Source of the DNA: Halomarina halobia
Lineage (GTDB): Archaea; Halobacteriota; Halobacteria; Halobacteriales; Haloarculaceae
Assembly (NCBI RefSeq): GCF_029338575.1
Contig: NZ_CP119992.1
Span: 2,294,001-2,358,000 of the forward strand
DNA length: 64,000 nucleotides
Direction of reading: 5' to 3'
Position numbers and translations under genes: made by a program. Of the stretch, positions 45,458 to 54,610 are shown piece by piece; within the stretch, counting starts at the first letter, position 1, and the number at the start of each line of letters is the position of its first letter. The notes beneath the pieces were generated by a model. The model saw only the letters and a program-made list of their open reading frames with translations, did no database searches and had not been told where the DNA came from.

Positions 45458-45823
45458 ATGGTAGACGACCCGATGCCGGGGGACGATCCGGCCCTCCCGG
45501 AGCACCTCGTTACGGCGCTCGACGGTCTCGAGCGCCACGAACTACGGGAGGTGGTCCACTACGTCCAGCGTCGGATACGTGAGCTACAGTCGCCCGTTTC
45601 GGACGAGATAGAAGCAGCGCCCGGGGAGGAGATCATCACGGTCGAAGAACGACCGGGGTACACGGAGGTGATAAAGCGCGAACCGTGCGGCGAGGACTGT
45701 TCGGACTGCCCACACGGCCCGTACCTGTATCACGTGTACGAGGAGGTCAAACCTGACGGAAGCCCCTCGCTCCACTGGGTGTTCCTCGGACGGGTGTTCC
45801 GCCGTGACGACCACCGCGATTGA
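45458..45823 (+). CDS. Small protein with a Cys-rich strand motif, 121 aa
   Basis: The N-terminal half is helical (LPEHLVTALDGLERHELREVV). The C-terminal half has CGEDCSDCPHGPYLYHVYEE followed by HWVFLGRVFRRDD. The three Cys before HGPY and the later strands resemble DUF6788-type proteins, which carry a C-x3-C-x2-C-like knuckle and a Y-x-W/Y sheet. Function is unknown. It is divergent from trkA and may share its regulation. Confidence 0.65.
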   Translation: MVDDPMPGDDPALPEHLVTALDGLERHELREVVHYVQRRIRELQSPVSDEIEAAPGEEIITVEERPGYTEVIKREPCGEDCSDCPHGPYLYHVYEEVKPDGSPSLHWVFLGRVFRRDDHRD

Positions 45824-45984
45824 ACTACGCTGACTGCCGACGCGGACTCGCCGGCTCTCGGTGCGAGTCACGCTGCCCTTGGGGCCGGTGAACCCTCGGT
45901 ACGTCGTTCCGGCGGCCGATCGGGTGAACAGCGACGCCGCCGAGGCGATCGCGGTCCCGGCGGGAAGGACTCGATGCGGAGCGG

Positions 45985-46251
45985 TTAGATACCGCTGACG
46001 CCCTTCCGGTACTCCTCGACGTGTTCGAGGGCGCGCTCGACGTGATCGGAACCCTCGCCGGCGTCGTCCGCCAGTTCGCGCAGGATGTTCATGTGTCGGT
46101 CGAGCCGGCCCTGGTCGGGGCCGCGCTCGGCGCTCGCGAGCGTGGCGAGTTGGTCGGCCTGCCCCTCGATGCGATCCCGGATCTCGCCGTCGGCGGTCGA
46201 CGCGGCCTCGCGCAGCTCGTCGCTCGCCGCCTGTAGTTCCTCTCGAACCAT
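45985..46251 (-). CDS. Small helical protein, paralogue 1 (88 aa)
   Basis: ATG 46249-46251 is chosen; the upstream ATG at 46278 adds nine residues of poor quality. The sequence is two or three helices (EELQAASDELREAASTADGE, then DRHMNILRELADDAGEGS) ending in VERALEHVEEYRKGVSGI. It shares the layout and the DHVERA motif with the next gene, so both belong to one small haloarchaeal family (DUF7553-like, from memory). Function unknown. Confidence 0.7.
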   Translation of the reverse strand: MVREELQAASDELREAASTADGEIRDRIEGQADQLATLASAERGPDQGRLDRHMNILRELADDAGEGSDHVERALEHVEEYRKGVSGI

Positions 46252-46294
46252 GACGGCCGCTACGCGACCGTCCGACAAAACCGTTGACCTCGGC

Positions 46295-46555
46295 TCACTC
46301 CGCGATCTCCCGGCGCACCTCGCGGATGCGGTCGACCGCCCGCTCGACGTGATCTGCCCCGTCGCCCGCGTCCGGCGCGAGTTCCTCGAGCGTCTCGATG
46401 TGCGCGTCCAGTCGATCGCGGGGGGGCGGCCCCTCCGCGCTCAGCTTCGTCAGTTCGATGACCTCCCCGTGGAGTCGTCGTTCGATCCGTCCCTCGGTCC
46501 ATCCGGCGGCGGTCACGAGTTCGCGCCTCGCCGCCCGAAGCGCTGATCGGGACAT
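46295..46555 (-). CDS. Small helical protein, paralogue 2 (86 aa)
   Basis: The upstream ATG at 46594 lies before the TATA-like AAATATAG, so the ATG at 46553-46555 is the real start. The protein has SALRAARRELVTAAGWTEGR, then DRLDAHIETLEELAPDAGDG and DHVERAVDRIREVRREIAE. It is the tandem paralogue of the 45985 gene (43 bases downstream). A 7-bp hairpin (46557-46573) sits directly before the ATG. The first part is basic, the second acidic. Function unknown. Confidence 0.7.
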   Translation of the reverse strand: MSRSALRAARRELVTAAGWTEGRIERRLHGEVIELTKLSAEGPPPRDRLDAHIETLEELAPDAGDGADHVERAVDRIREVRREIAE

Positions 46556-46556
46556 A

Positions 46557-46573
46557 CGCGCCCTTCGGGCGCG
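46557..46573 (-). promoter_or_regulatory. Leader hairpin and promoter of the 46295 gene
   Basis: CGCGCCC, TTC, GGGCGCG (read on +) form a 7-bp stem directly before the ATG of the 86-aa gene. The TATA-like AAATATAG lies at about 46575-46585 on the leftward strand. If the RNA starts before the hairpin, it would limit access to the start codon. Confidence 0.4.
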
Positions 46574-46622
46574 CCGGCTATATTTCTTTGCCATATGGTA
46601 GCAAGTATCTAATACGCGACCG

Positions 46623-47081
46623 TTACGGTGAGCTGTCGGGCGTGACGCCCGCGGCCGCCAGTCGTCCCTTGAGCGTCGCCCCGTCGACGAGTTCGACCTT
46701 CGACGCGTTCGCGGCCGCCGCCGCGCGCTCGTCGAAGGTCCCGGGTCGGACGAGCGCGGCGCGGTCCGCGCCGTGCAGCCCGCGCGCCCGGTCGAGTTGC
46801 TGTACGGTCCCGGCGGACACCGAGCTGTCGGCGCGCTTCACCGCGACGACCGTCCGCGTCGATCCGATGAGCTTCGACCGGACGGCGACGTATTCGACGC
46901 CGGCCTCGCTGTTCGGCGGGGTCCGCTCGATCGTACACCCCTCAGCCACGTACAGCGCCCGGACGAGCCGCTCCAGGTCGTCGATCTCGTACGCTTCGAG
47001 GTCCACCCCCTCCCACGCCCCCGCGTCGCTCGCGCCGCCGCCCCCGCCGAGAAACGATCGGAACCCCCCATCGTCACTCAT
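46623..47081 (-). CDS. Mrr-like restriction-endonuclease-fold protein
   Basis: A 152-aa protein from ATG 47079-47081 (GTG two codons earlier possible). A Gly-rich start leads into LEAYEIDDLERLVRALYVAEG and then a nuclease-like core: VEYVAVRSKL, RTVVAVKRADSSVSAGTVQQL with the conserved Lys of the E-x-K motif, and DRAALVRPGTFDERAAAAANASKVELVDG. This is the fold used by Mrr-type proteins and Holliday-junction resolvases. It lacks a DNA-recognition domain. A role in DNA metabolism or defence is likely but not specified. Confidence 0.7.
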   Translation of the reverse strand: MSDDGGFRSFLGGGGGASDAGAWEGVDLEAYEIDDLERLVRALYVAEGCTIERTPPNSEAGVEYVAVRSKLIGSTRTVVAVKRADSSVSAGTVQQLDRARGLHGADRAALVRPGTFDERAAAAANASKVELVDGATLKGRLAAAGVTPDSSP

Positions 47082-47176
47082 GCGCACACTGTCGCGTCCG
47101 GGGATAAACTGTTTTCGCCGGGTACGTCTCGCTCCGGACCGCGGCGTTCAAGTCAGGTTGGGATAATCACACGGCA

Positions 47177-47797
47177 GTGGCGATCACGTTCGACCTCTTC
47201 GGAACGCTCGTCCGGGCGACGACGCCCGGCGACCCCGCCCGCGCCGTGGCCGACGAGCTGACCGCCCGCGGCGTCGCCGTCCCCGACGACTGGGGGGCGG
47301 CCTACCGCGAGCCGCACGTCGACGCGCCGGGGGGCGCGGAGGTCCCCCTCCCCGCGCACGTCGCGGCGGCCCTCCGCAGTCGGGGGGTGGACGCCCCCGC
47401 GAACGCCGCCCGCCGCGCGGTCGTCGCCGCCTTCGACCCCGACGTGGAGACGGTACCGGGCGCGCCCGGGGCGGTCGCCGCCGCGGCCGCCCGCGGCCCG
47501 ATCGCCGTCTGCTCCAACTGCAGCGTCCCGGAACTCGCCGCTCGCGCGCTCGTCCGCGCCGACGTGGACCGGGCGCTGTTCGACGCCGTCGTGACGAGCG
47601 TCGCCTGCGGCTGGCGCAAGCCCGACGCCCGGATCTTCGAGGCGACCGCCCGGACGCTCGACGTCCCCCCCGACTCGCTGCTCCACGTCGGGGACGACCC
47701 CCGGACGGACGCCGGCGTCGAGGCCGTCGGCGGGCGCTTTCTCGACGTGGCCGACGTACCGCTGACCGAGTTTCCCGACTGGCTGGAGGGGGGGTAG
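47177..47797 (+). CDS. HAD-family hydrolase in the cobalamin operon
   Basis: A 206-aa HAD-IA type protein. Motif I is FDLFGTL (nucleophile Asp6), motif II VCSNCS, motif III Lys in WRKPD, and motif IV LHVGDDPRTD. Its stop is followed without a gap by the cbiB ATG, so it heads the cobamide operon. No CobC or CobZ phosphatase is present beside cobS, and this enzyme could remove the 5'-phosphate from adenosylcobalamin phosphate or alpha-ribazole phosphate. That role is inferred from position. Confidence 0.85.
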   Translation: MAITFDLFGTLVRATTPGDPARAVADELTARGVAVPDDWGAAYREPHVDAPGGAEVPLPAHVAAALRSRGVDAPANAARRAVVAAFDPDVETVPGAPGAVAAAAARGPIAVCSNCSVPELAARALVRADVDRALFDAVVTSVACGWRKPDARIFEATARTLDVPPDSLLHVGDDPRTDAGVEAVGGRFLDVADVPLTEFPDWLEGG

Positions 47798-48733
47798 ATG
47801 TCGCTCGCGGCCGCCGGCGCGGTCCTGTTCGCCTGGGCGCTCGACGCGCTCCTCGCGGAGCCGCCGGCGCGCCTCCACCCCGTCGCCCGGTTCGGCCGTC
47901 TCGTCGCCCCCTTCGACCGCGAGTGGGCACGCCCGCGGCTCGTCGGCGGGTGCGTCGCCGCCGCGCTCCCGCTGCTCGCCGCGGGCGCGGCGTGGGGCGC
48001 AGTGCGTGCCGCGTCCGCGCTCGATCCGCTCGCGGGGGCGCTCCTCGCGGCCCTCGCCCTCTTCTCCGCGACCAGCCGCAGGATGCTCGTCGACGTCGCC
48101 CGCGAGGTGGTCGCCGCGTCCGCCACCGACCTGCCGCGCGCGCGGCGCGAACTGCGCGCGCTGGCGGGTCGCGATTCGACTACCCTCTCCGCCGAGCAGG
48201 TCCGGAGCGCCGCCGTCGAGAGCGCCGCCGAGAACCTCGCCGACGGGCTCGTCGCGCCGCTGCTCGCGTTCGTCGCGGGGTCGCTCGTCGGCGGTCCGGC
48301 CCTCGGCGCGGGAGCCGCCGCGTGGGTGAAGGCGGTGAACACCCTCGACTCGATGCTCGGCTACCGCTCGAAACGGGTCGGCACCGCGAGCGCCCGTCTG
48401 GACGACGCGGTCATGTGGCTTCCCGCCCGCGCGAGCGCGCTCCTGCTCGCGCTGTCGGCGCGCTCGCCCGCGGCGCTCGCGGCCGCGCGGCCGTGGCTTC
48501 CGGGCGTCCCCTCGCCCAACTCCGGGTGGCCGATGGGGACGCTCGCCGCGGCGACCGGCGCGCGCCTCGAGAAGCCGGGCGTCTACGCACTCAACCCCGA
48601 CGCCCCGCTCCCCTCGCGGGCCGCCGCCGAGCGGGGGATCCGCGTCGCGGACCGGGCCGCGCGCCTGGCGTTCGCGGTGTCGGCGCTCGCGCTCGCCCTC
48701 CCCGCGCTCCCGGGGGTGATCGGGTGGTCCTGA
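47798..48733 (+). CDS. cbiB: Adenosylcobinamide-phosphate synthase CbiB
   Basis: A 311-aa membrane protein with several helices. Recognised blocks are LFAWALDALLAEPPARLHPVARFG, TTLSAEQVRSAAVESAAENLADG, AVNTLDSMLGYRS, and PSPNSGWPMGTLA. CbiB attaches (R)-1-amino-2-propanol or its phosphate to cobyrinic acid. It directly follows the HAD gene and overlaps cobS by 10 bases, fitting translational coupling. Confidence 0.93.
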   Translation: MSLAAAGAVLFAWALDALLAEPPARLHPVARFGRLVAPFDREWARPRLVGGCVAAALPLLAAGAAWGAVRAASALDPLAGALLAALALFSATSRRMLVDVAREVVAASATDLPRARRELRALAGRDSTTLSAEQVRSAAVESAAENLADGLVAPLLAFVAGSLVGGPALGAGAAAWVKAVNTLDSMLGYRSKRVGTASARLDDAVMWLPARASALLLALSARSPAALAAARPWLPGVPSPNSGWPMGTLAAATGARLEKPGVYALNPDAPLPSRAAAERGIRVADRAARLAFAVSALALALPALPGVIGWS

Positions 48734-49482
48734 CCGCGCTGTCGGGCGCGCTCGGTTTCCTCTCGCGGCTCCCCGTCGGCCGCACCGAGGCGGCGTGGGA
48801 GGCCTTCCGGCGCGCGCCCGTCGCGTTCGTGCTCGCGGCGTACCCCATCGGCGCGCTCGCGGCGCTCCCCGTCGCGCTCGCCGGCGCGCTCTCGCTCCCC
48901 GCGCCGACGGTCGCGTTCGCCCTGCTCGTCGCGCTCGCGCTCGTGACGGGGGTGAACCACGCCGACGGCGTCGCCGACCTCGGGGACGCGGCGGCGGTCC
49001 ACGGCTCCCCGGCGGAGCGCCGCGCCGTCATGAAGGACACGACCGTCGGCGTCGGGGCGCTTCTCGCGCTCGGGACGCTCCTCGTCGGCCTCGCGCTGGC
49101 GGGCCTCGCGCTCGCGGCGCTCCCGCCGCTCGCGCTCGCGGGCGTCGTGATCGCCGCGGAGGTGGGCGCGAAGCTCTCGATGGCGGCCGTCGCCTGCCTT
49201 GGCGAGGCGACCCACGACGGTCTCGGAGCGGGATTCACCCGCCGCGCCGACGCCGCCCAGTTCGTCGGGCCTGCCGTCGCCGCCGTCCCCGCGCTGGCGC
49301 TGACCGGCCCCTCCATCGCCGCGGCGGGGGCCGTCCTCGCCGGCCTCGCGGGCGGACTCGCCGTCCTCTGGTGGGCGCGACGGGCGCTCGGCGGCGCGAA
49401 CGGCGACGTCTTCGGCGCGGCGAACGAGGTGGGGCGCGTCTGCGCGCTCCACGTGGGGGTGATCCTGTGGACGCTCTCCTGA
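48724..49482 (+). CDS. cobS: Adenosylcobinamide-GDP ribazoletransferase CobS
   Basis: A 252-aa polytopic membrane protein with GTG start at 48724, inside the end of cbiB. Family marks are GFLSRLPVG, the Asp-rich [17 protein letters not shown] with the metal-binding DGxxD, and [10 protein letters not shown]. It joins adenosylcobinamide-GDP to alpha-ribazole (or its phosphate). The protein is dominated by Ala and Leu codons of extreme GC content. Confidence 0.93.
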   Translation: MVLTALSGALGFLSRLPVGRTEAAWEAFRRAPVAFVLAAYPIGALAALPVALAGALSLPAPTVAFALLVALALVTGVNHADGVADLGDAAAVHGSPAERRAVMKDTTVGVGALLALGTLLVGLALAGLALAALPPLALAGVVIAAEVGAKLSMAAVACLGEATHDGLGAGFTRRADAAQFVGPAVAAVPALALTGPSIAAAGAVLAGLAGGLAVLWWARRALGGANGDVFGAANEVGRVCALHVGVILWTLS

Positions 49483-50036
49483 TGTGCGGCGGGCGGGGTA
49501 CGCGCCTCGGCCGCGGCGAGAAACCCCTCGCCGAGGTCTGCGGCGAACCGATGGTCGCGCGCGTCGCCGCCGCCTGCGCCGACTCGCGCGTCGAGGCGAC
49601 CTACGCCGTCACCTCTCCGCACGCCCCCGAGACCGCCCGCGTCGCCCGCGAGCGCCTCGACCTCCCGTCGATCGAGACGCCCGGCGAGGGCTACGTGGCC
49701 GATCTCGACCGCGCGCTCGCGGACTCGCGGGTCGAGCCGCCCGTCCTCACCGTCGTTGCGGACCTCCCGCTGCTCGACGGGCCGACGCTCGACGCCGTGC
49801 TCGACGCGGCCGCCGAGCGCGGGTCACTCGCCGTCTGCGTCCCCGCGTCGCTGAAGCGCGCCCTCGGCGCGAGCGTCGATACCGCGTTCGAGCACGAGGG
49901 GCGCGAACTCGCCCCGACCGGCTGCAACGTCGTCGCCGCCGACCCAGACTCCATCATGATCACCGAAAACGACCGACTCGCCGTCAACGTGAACCGTCCG
50001 AGAGACGTCCGAATCGCGGAGGAGCGATGCGACTAG
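49467..50036 (+). CDS. cobY: GTP:adenosylcobinamide-phosphate guanylyltransferase CobY
   Basis: A 189-aa archaeal-type nucleotidyltransferase with GTG start at 49467, overlapping cobS by 16 bases. The sequence begins [20 protein letters not shown], the NTP-transferase signature, and has [14 protein letters not shown] with the metal Asp. CobY replaces the bacterial CobU guanylyltransferase and has no kinase activity, which fits salvage of cobinamide through CbiZ. It overlaps cobT by 10 bases. Confidence 0.92.
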   Translation: MDALLMCGGRGTRLGRGEKPLAEVCGEPMVARVAAACADSRVEATYAVTSPHAPETARVARERLDLPSIETPGEGYVADLDRALADSRVEPPVLTVVADLPLLDGPTLDAVLDAAAERGSLAVCVPASLKRALGASVDTAFEHEGRELAPTGCNVVAADPDSIMITENDRLAVNVNRPRDVRIAEERCD

Positions 50037-51085
50037 TCCTCGTCGCCGGGGCGACCGAGGTCGCCGCCGTCGAGGGGATCAGCGCCGCCGGGGCGCACCC
50101 CGCGCTCATGCGTCACACGCCGAGCGCCGACGCCGAGATCCTGACCTACGGCGCGCCCGTCGCCGCCCCGGACGGGACGACCCACCCGACGCCGGTCAGC
50201 CCGGAGGGCTGTCCGACGCCCGCGGTGATGACCCGCGCCGCCCGCGAGGTGCTCGGCTTCGACGCCACCGTCGTGGACGCGGGGCTCGCCGCGCCGACGG
50301 GCGCGCCGGTCGTCCCGCTCGGGGCGGAACCGGGGCGCGACGTGCGCGCCCCGGAGGCCGTCCCCGACGCCGACGGGATCTTCGACCGCGCGCGCCGCCT
50401 CGGTCGCTCCCTGCCGGGACCGCTCGTCCTCGCGGAGACGATCCCCGGCGGGACGACCACCGCCCTCGGGACGCTCACCGCGCTCGGCTACGACGCGGGC
50501 GTCTCCTCCTCGCTCCCCGAGAACCCCCTCGAACTGAAGCGCGAGGTGGTCGCCTCGGGGCTCGACGCCTCGGGGCTGGAGCCGGGCGACGCCGCGGACG
50601 ACCCGCTGCTCGCCGTCCGGGCGATGGGCGATCCCGTCCTCGCCGGCGTGGCCGGCCTCGCCGTGGGCGCGCTCGATTCGGGGACCGAGGTCGTCCTCGG
50701 CGGCGGAACGCAGATGCTCGCGGCGGCCGCCGTCTGTAGAGCGTTCGCGGACGGGCCGCTCGAACTCGCCACCACCTCCTTCGTCGCGGACTCGACGCCC
50801 GACCTCCGCGGGGCCTGCGCCGCGCTCGACCTCGACCCGACGATCACCGATCCGGGATTCACCGACGAACACGTCGCGACGCGCCACTACCTGGCGGGCG
50901 TCGGCAAGGAGGGCGTCGGGATGGGCGGGGCGCTGGCGCTCGCGGCCGAGCGCGGCGCGCTCCCCGCGGTCCGCGACCGGATCCGGATCGTCTACGACCG
51001 CCTGCTCGCGGGCGCTGGCGCGGACGCGGGTGAGGACGCACCCGCACCCGGCGCGACGGACGCGGGGACCGACGATGGACGCTGA
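50027..51085 (+). CDS. cobT: Archaeal CobT-type phosphoribosyltransferase (TIGR00303)
   Basis: A 352-aa protein from ATG 50027. Typical blocks are [49 protein letters not shown] and [18 protein letters not shown]. It is the nicotinate-mononucleotide-dependent enzyme that activates the lower base (dimethylbenzimidazole or adenine) to alpha-ribazole phosphate. The C-terminal tail is Ala/Asp-rich. Its stop overlaps the start of cobD. Confidence 0.9.
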   Translation: MRLVLVAGATEVAAVEGISAAGAHPALMRHTPSADAEILTYGAPVAAPDGTTHPTPVSPEGCPTPAVMTRAAREVLGFDATVVDAGLAAPTGAPVVPLGAEPGRDVRAPEAVPDADGIFDRARRLGRSLPGPLVLAETIPGGTTTALGTLTALGYDAGVSSSLPENPLELKREVVASGLDASGLEPGDAADDPLLAVRAMGDPVLAGVAGLAVGALDSGTEVVLGGGTQMLAAAAVCRAFADGPLELATTSFVADSTPDLRGACAALDLDPTITDPGFTDEHVATRHYLAGVGKEGVGMGGALALAAERGALPAVRDRIRIVYDRLLAGAGADAGEDAPAPGATDAGTDDGR

Positions 51086-52094
51086 TAGCGTCGACGCCGT
51101 CGACCGCGTGCCCCACGGGAGCGACGATTCGGTCGACCTCGACCTGAGCGCCAACTGCAACCCGTTCGCCCCCGACGGCGCGCGCGCGGCGTACGACCGG
51201 GCGTTCGACGCGTCCCGGACCTACCCCCGCGACGACTACCCCGCGTTCCGGCGGGCGGCGGCCGACTACGTGGGGTGCGATCCCGGGCGGGTCGTGCCGA
51301 CGCCGGGCGGCCTCGCGGCGATCCGCCTCGCGGTCGGCGTGACGGTCGCGCCGGGCGACTCGGCGCTCGTCCCGTACCCCTCCTTCGGCGAGTACGCCCG
51401 CGAGGTGCGCCTGCAGGGGGGCGTCCCCGAGTTCGTCCCGCACGCGGACCTCCTCGACGCCGACCCCGACGGGCGCGCGCTCGCCGTCATCTGCGCGCCG
51501 AACAACCCGACCGGCGACCTCCCCGATCCCGACCGCCTCGACGCCTTCCTCGACCGCTGTCGCGCGGCGGGGACGCCGCTCCTCGCGGACGAGGCGTTCC
51601 TCGACTTCACGGACCGCCCGTCGCTCGCGGGGGCCGACGGGGTGATCGTCGCCCGGTCGCTGACGAAGGTGTTCGGCCTGCCCGGCCTCCGCGCGGGGTT
51701 CGCCGTCGCCGACGGCCGCCTCGGGGAGCGCCTGCGGACGGCCGTTCCGGCGTGGGCGCTCGGGACGCCCGCCGCGCGCGTCGGCGCGCGCTGCATGCGC
51801 GAGGAGGCCTTCGTCCGCGAGACGCGCCGCCGGGTCGCCCGCGAGCGCGAGCGCCTCCGCGAGGGGCTCGCGCGGCACTTCGAGGTGTCCCCCTCCGACG
51901 CCCCCTTCCTGCTGTGCGACGTCGGGAGCGACCCCGCGCCGTTGCTCGCCGCCCTCCGCGAGCGCGGGATCGCCCTCCGGGACGCGACCACGTTCCGGGG
52001 GCTCGACTCGCACGTCCGCGTCGCGGTGCGGACGGAGGGAGCGACCGACCGCCTGCTCGACGCGCTCGCGGAGGTGGACGGTGTACTCGACTGA
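51075..52094 (+). CDS. cobD: Threonine-phosphate decarboxylase CobD
   Basis: A 339-aa fold-type I PLP enzyme from ATG 51075. Marks are [61 protein letters not shown] and [17 protein letters not shown], with the PLP Lys in SLTK. It makes (R)-1-amino-2-propanol phosphate for CbiB. Histidinol-phosphate aminotransferase is related, but the operon context supports CobD. It overlaps cbiZ by 14 bases. Confidence 0.9.
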   Translation: MDADSVDAVDRVPHGSDDSVDLDLSANCNPFAPDGARAAYDRAFDASRTYPRDDYPAFRRAAADYVGCDPGRVVPTPGGLAAIRLAVGVTVAPGDSALVPYPSFGEYAREVRLQGGVPEFVPHADLLDADPDGRALAVICAPNNPTGDLPDPDRLDAFLDRCRAAGTPLLADEAFLDFTDRPSLAGADGVIVARSLTKVFGLPGLRAGFAVADGRLGERLRTAVPAWALGTPAARVGARCMREEAFVRETRRRVARERERLREGLARHFEVSPSDAPFLLCDVGSDPAPLLAALRERGIALRDATTFRGLDSHVRVAVRTEGATDRLLDALAEVDGVLD

Positions 52095-52836
52095 CGCGAG
52101 CGAGGGGGTGTGTCGCCTGCGGGCGGACCGACGGGTCCGGTGGCTCTCCTCGGGGTGGCGCGGGGGCTTCCGCGGGGCGCGGGCGGCGTACAACGTCGGC
52201 GTCCCCGAGGGATGGCCCGAGGTGGACCTCGACGAGTACGGCCGATCGCGCCGCGAGCGGGCGGGGTTCGACGCCCCCGGTCCGACGCTCTTCACCGGCG
52301 TCGACGCCCGCCACGCCCGCGGGGCGCGACTCGGCGGGGTCGTCTGTCTCGCCACGGCGGGCGTCTCGAACCCCGCGGCGCTCCCGATGGAGCCGCGGAG
52401 GACGGCGGAGGCGACCGTCCGGGCGGCCCCGATCGACCCGCCGGACGCCTCGTCGGACGCCTCGCCCGCCGACGAGCCGCCGGGGACGGTGAACGTCCTC
52501 CTCGGCGCGGAGACGCCCCTGACCGACGGGGCGCTCGCGTCGCTGCTGGGGGTGGTCGTCGAGGCGAAGACGGCCGCGCTGCTCGCCGAGACGGGCTTTC
52601 CGGGGACGACGACGGACGCCGCGGCGGTCGGCTGTCCGCCGGGCGACGATCCCGACCCGTTCGCCGGCAGCGCCACCGCGGTCGGCGGCGCGGCGCGGGC
52701 GTGTGTCAGGGAGGCCGTCCGGGCGAGCCTCGCGTCGCGCTACGCGGAGGACGGCTGGGAACTGCCGGGGACGGTCGCGGCGGCGGAGTACGGCGTCGTG
52801 ACCGACGAGCGGGCCGCGGTCTTCGAACTGGAGTGA
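52081..52836 (+). CDS. cbiZ: Adenosylcobinamide amidohydrolase CbiZ
   Basis: A 251-aa protein with GTG start at 52081, in the end of cobD. It has SSGWRGGFRGARAAYNVGVP, LFTGVDARHARGARLGGVVCLATAGVSNP, and TDGALASLLGVVVEAKTAALLAE with FPGTTTDAAAVGCP, all typical of CbiZ. The enzyme cuts adenosylcobinamide to adenosylcobyric acid so that imported corrinoids can be remodelled. It ends the operon; the archaeal CbiZ pathway is salvage specific. No BtuFCD transporter lies beside it here. Confidence 0.92.
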   Translation: MYSTDASEGVCRLRADRRVRWLSSGWRGGFRGARAAYNVGVPEGWPEVDLDEYGRSRRERAGFDAPGPTLFTGVDARHARGARLGGVVCLATAGVSNPAALPMEPRRTAEATVRAAPIDPPDASSDASPADEPPGTVNVLLGAETPLTDGALASLLGVVVEAKTAALLAETGFPGTTTDAAAVGCPPGDDPDPFAGSATAVGGAARACVREAVRASLASRYAEDGWELPGTVAAAEYGVVTDERAAVFELE

Positions 52837-52936
52837 AGACACGCCACGGCGTCAGGTCGCCGTCCGCTCCGCCCGCTCCGTCTACCGGTCGCCTTCTCCG
52901 TCCGGCGAGCCGTTCGAACGCCGGGGAACCATGCTA

Positions 52937-52978
52937 GGTTACTACAGAACTGATTTGTAACCGGAATGAGTTACTCAT
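52937..52978. promoter_or_regulatory. Operator-like repeats before the tungstate-binding gene
   Basis: GGTTAC (52937-52942) and GTAACC (52957-52962) form a 6-bp inverted repeat with a 14-base spacer, and ATGAGT-T-ACTCAT (52966-52978) is a perfect palindrome that ends four bases before the ATG at 52982. Such pairs suit metal- or oxyanion-responsive repression; no regulator is known here. Confidence 0.5.
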
Positions 52979-52981
52979 CGT

Positions 52982-53875
52982 ATGGACCGACGGAGGTGCC
53001 TCCAGGTGCTCGGTCTCGGCGGTGTGCTGTCGGTTGCCGGGTGCACCGGCGGTTCCACTTCGGTCAGGGAGGCAACGGCGACCGAGGGGACGTTGACGCT
53101 CGCGACCGCCACGACCGCACACGACAGTGGCCTGCTCGGGGCACTCACTCCGGGGTTCGAGGAGACCTCCGGTGCGTCGGTGAAGACGGTCGCGCGCGGG
53201 ACCGGCGCCGCCCTTCGGATCGCCCGTGACGGCGACTGCGACGCCGTCCTCGTCCACGCCCGTCCCCTGGAGGACGAGTTCCTCCGGAGCGGATACGGTA
53301 TCAATCGACGGACGGTCATGGTCAACGACTTCCTGATAGTTGGCCCGACAGACGACCCAGCGGGCGTGTCCGGACGGACCCCGGTAGCGGCGTTCCGCGG
53401 CATCGCCGGGGCGGAGGCGACGTTCCTATCGCGGGGCGACCGCTCGGGGACGCACCTCCGCGAGCGCCGATTGTGGGACGAAGCGGGTGTCGACCCCTCG
53501 GGGTCGTGGTACCGGGAGACCGGCCAGGGGATGGGTGACACGCTCGTCGCCGCCGGACAGGCGGGGGCGTACACGCTGACCGACCGCGGGACCTTCCTCA
53601 CGGTGAGCGACGAGGGCGTCCTTGCGGCCCACGTCGACCACGGCATCGACGATCCGCCGCGACTGCTTCGAAACGAGTACGCGATCATTCCCGTTAACCC
53701 TGCCCGACACGACGTGGCGTATCCGCTCGCAATGGCGTACGTCGGCTATCTCACCGGTCCCGGTCAGTCGCGCATCGGTGGCTTCCGAGTGGGTGGCGAG
53801 CGAGCGTTCCGTCCCCTCGGCCCCGCCCCGGAGCCGAACTTCCGACAGTACGTCCCGACCGATTGGCGCGGATAG
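52982..53875 (+). CDS. TupA-like tungstate-binding lipoprotein
   Basis: A 297-aa Tat lipoprotein (MDRRRCLQVLGLGG, lipobox SVAGC with Cys21). The mature part has TLATATTAHDSGLLGALTPGFEE, the TupA/WtpA-like start with the anion-binding Thr/Ser run, then GDCDAVLVHARPLEDEFLRSG and VMVNDFLIVGPTDDPAG. These match TupA of tungstate ABC importers better than ModA. The membrane (TupB) and ATPase (TupC) genes are not adjacent. Tungsten or molybdenum supply links it by theme to the formate dehydrogenase and mobA. Confidence 0.85.
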   Translation: MDRRRCLQVLGLGGVLSVAGCTGGSTSVREATATEGTLTLATATTAHDSGLLGALTPGFEETSGASVKTVARGTGAALRIARDGDCDAVLVHARPLEDEFLRSGYGINRRTVMVNDFLIVGPTDDPAGVSGRTPVAAFRGIAGAEATFLSRGDRSGTHLRERRLWDEAGVDPSGSWYRETGQGMGDTLVAAGQAGAYTLTDRGTFLTVSDEGVLAAHVDHGIDDPPRLLRNEYAIIPVNPARHDVAYPLAMAYVGYLTGPGQSRIGGFRVGGERAFRPLGPAPEPNFRQYVPTDWRG

Positions 53876-54073
53876 CGGACCGAGAGAGACCCCGTGGCGG
53901 GCGTTCAGCCCGAAATCCGTCCGCTCTGGCCGACTCGACCTTTAGCTGGGCGAGATGTACTCGGCGCTCGCGTACTACCACGAGCATGCGGAGGGGGTCC
54001 GAGGCTCCGCCCATGGCGGTCAATAATTTGAGGTGGGAGAACGATTATCTACTTGGGGTGCTGATATCCAGAG

Positions 54074-54610
54074 ATGGGAACGAGTGGCTCCGCGGACGAC
54101 TCGCGCGGCGCTACGACGTGGAAGGAGCACACTACCGCGTTCGACCGCGTACAGAGCGTCGCGCTCACCGTGTCTGAGCCTCACACCGCATCGTGGGTCG
54201 CCGAGGAGGCCTTCGTCGCGGAGAACACCGCACGTCGCCACCTCACCCGACTCGCCGAGTTGAACGTGCTCACCGCCGATACCGACGGCGATGCGACGAC
54301 GTACTATCCGGATCCAGTATACGTGCGTACTCGGGAGTTACGGTCGCTCGTCGATGAACACGACCGAGACGAACTCACCAGCCTCGCCGTGGACCTCAAA
54401 GTCGACATCGAACGGTGGCAGGACGAGTACGATGCGGTAGTGCCGGACGACGTCCGCGGCGGCGTGGCCGCCGGAGATGTGTCCGCAGAGGAAGCCTGCG
54501 AGCGTCGGCGCGTCGTGAGCGACTGGGAGCACGCCCGGTACCGCCTCTCTCTCATCGAAGATGCGCTCGAACGCTACGCCGAGTTCACTGCGCGCCTAGC
54601 GCCGGTATGA
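54074..54610 (+). CDS. Winged-helix protein, antitoxin-like partner of the next gene
   Basis: A 178-aa protein. TTAFDRVQSVALTVSEPHTASWV begins a winged helix, whose recognition helix is ENTARRHLTRLAELNVL. A long helical C-terminus follows (TSLAVDLKVDIERWQDEYDAVVP, then WEHARYRLSLIEDALERYAEF). It belongs to a haloarchaeal group often paired with a small second gene (DUF7342-like, from memory). Its TGA overlaps the ATG of the next gene by four bases, so the pair is translated together. An AT-rich promoter-like stretch (CAATAATTTG) lies at about 54022-54031. Confidence 0.8.
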   Translation: MGTSGSADDSRGATTWKEHTTAFDRVQSVALTVSEPHTASWVAEEAFVAENTARRHLTRLAELNVLTADTDGDATTYYPDPVYVRTRELRSLVDEHDRDELTSLAVDLKVDIERWQDEYDAVVPDDVRGGVAAGDVSAEEACERRRVVSDWEHARYRLSLIEDALERYAEFTARLAPV

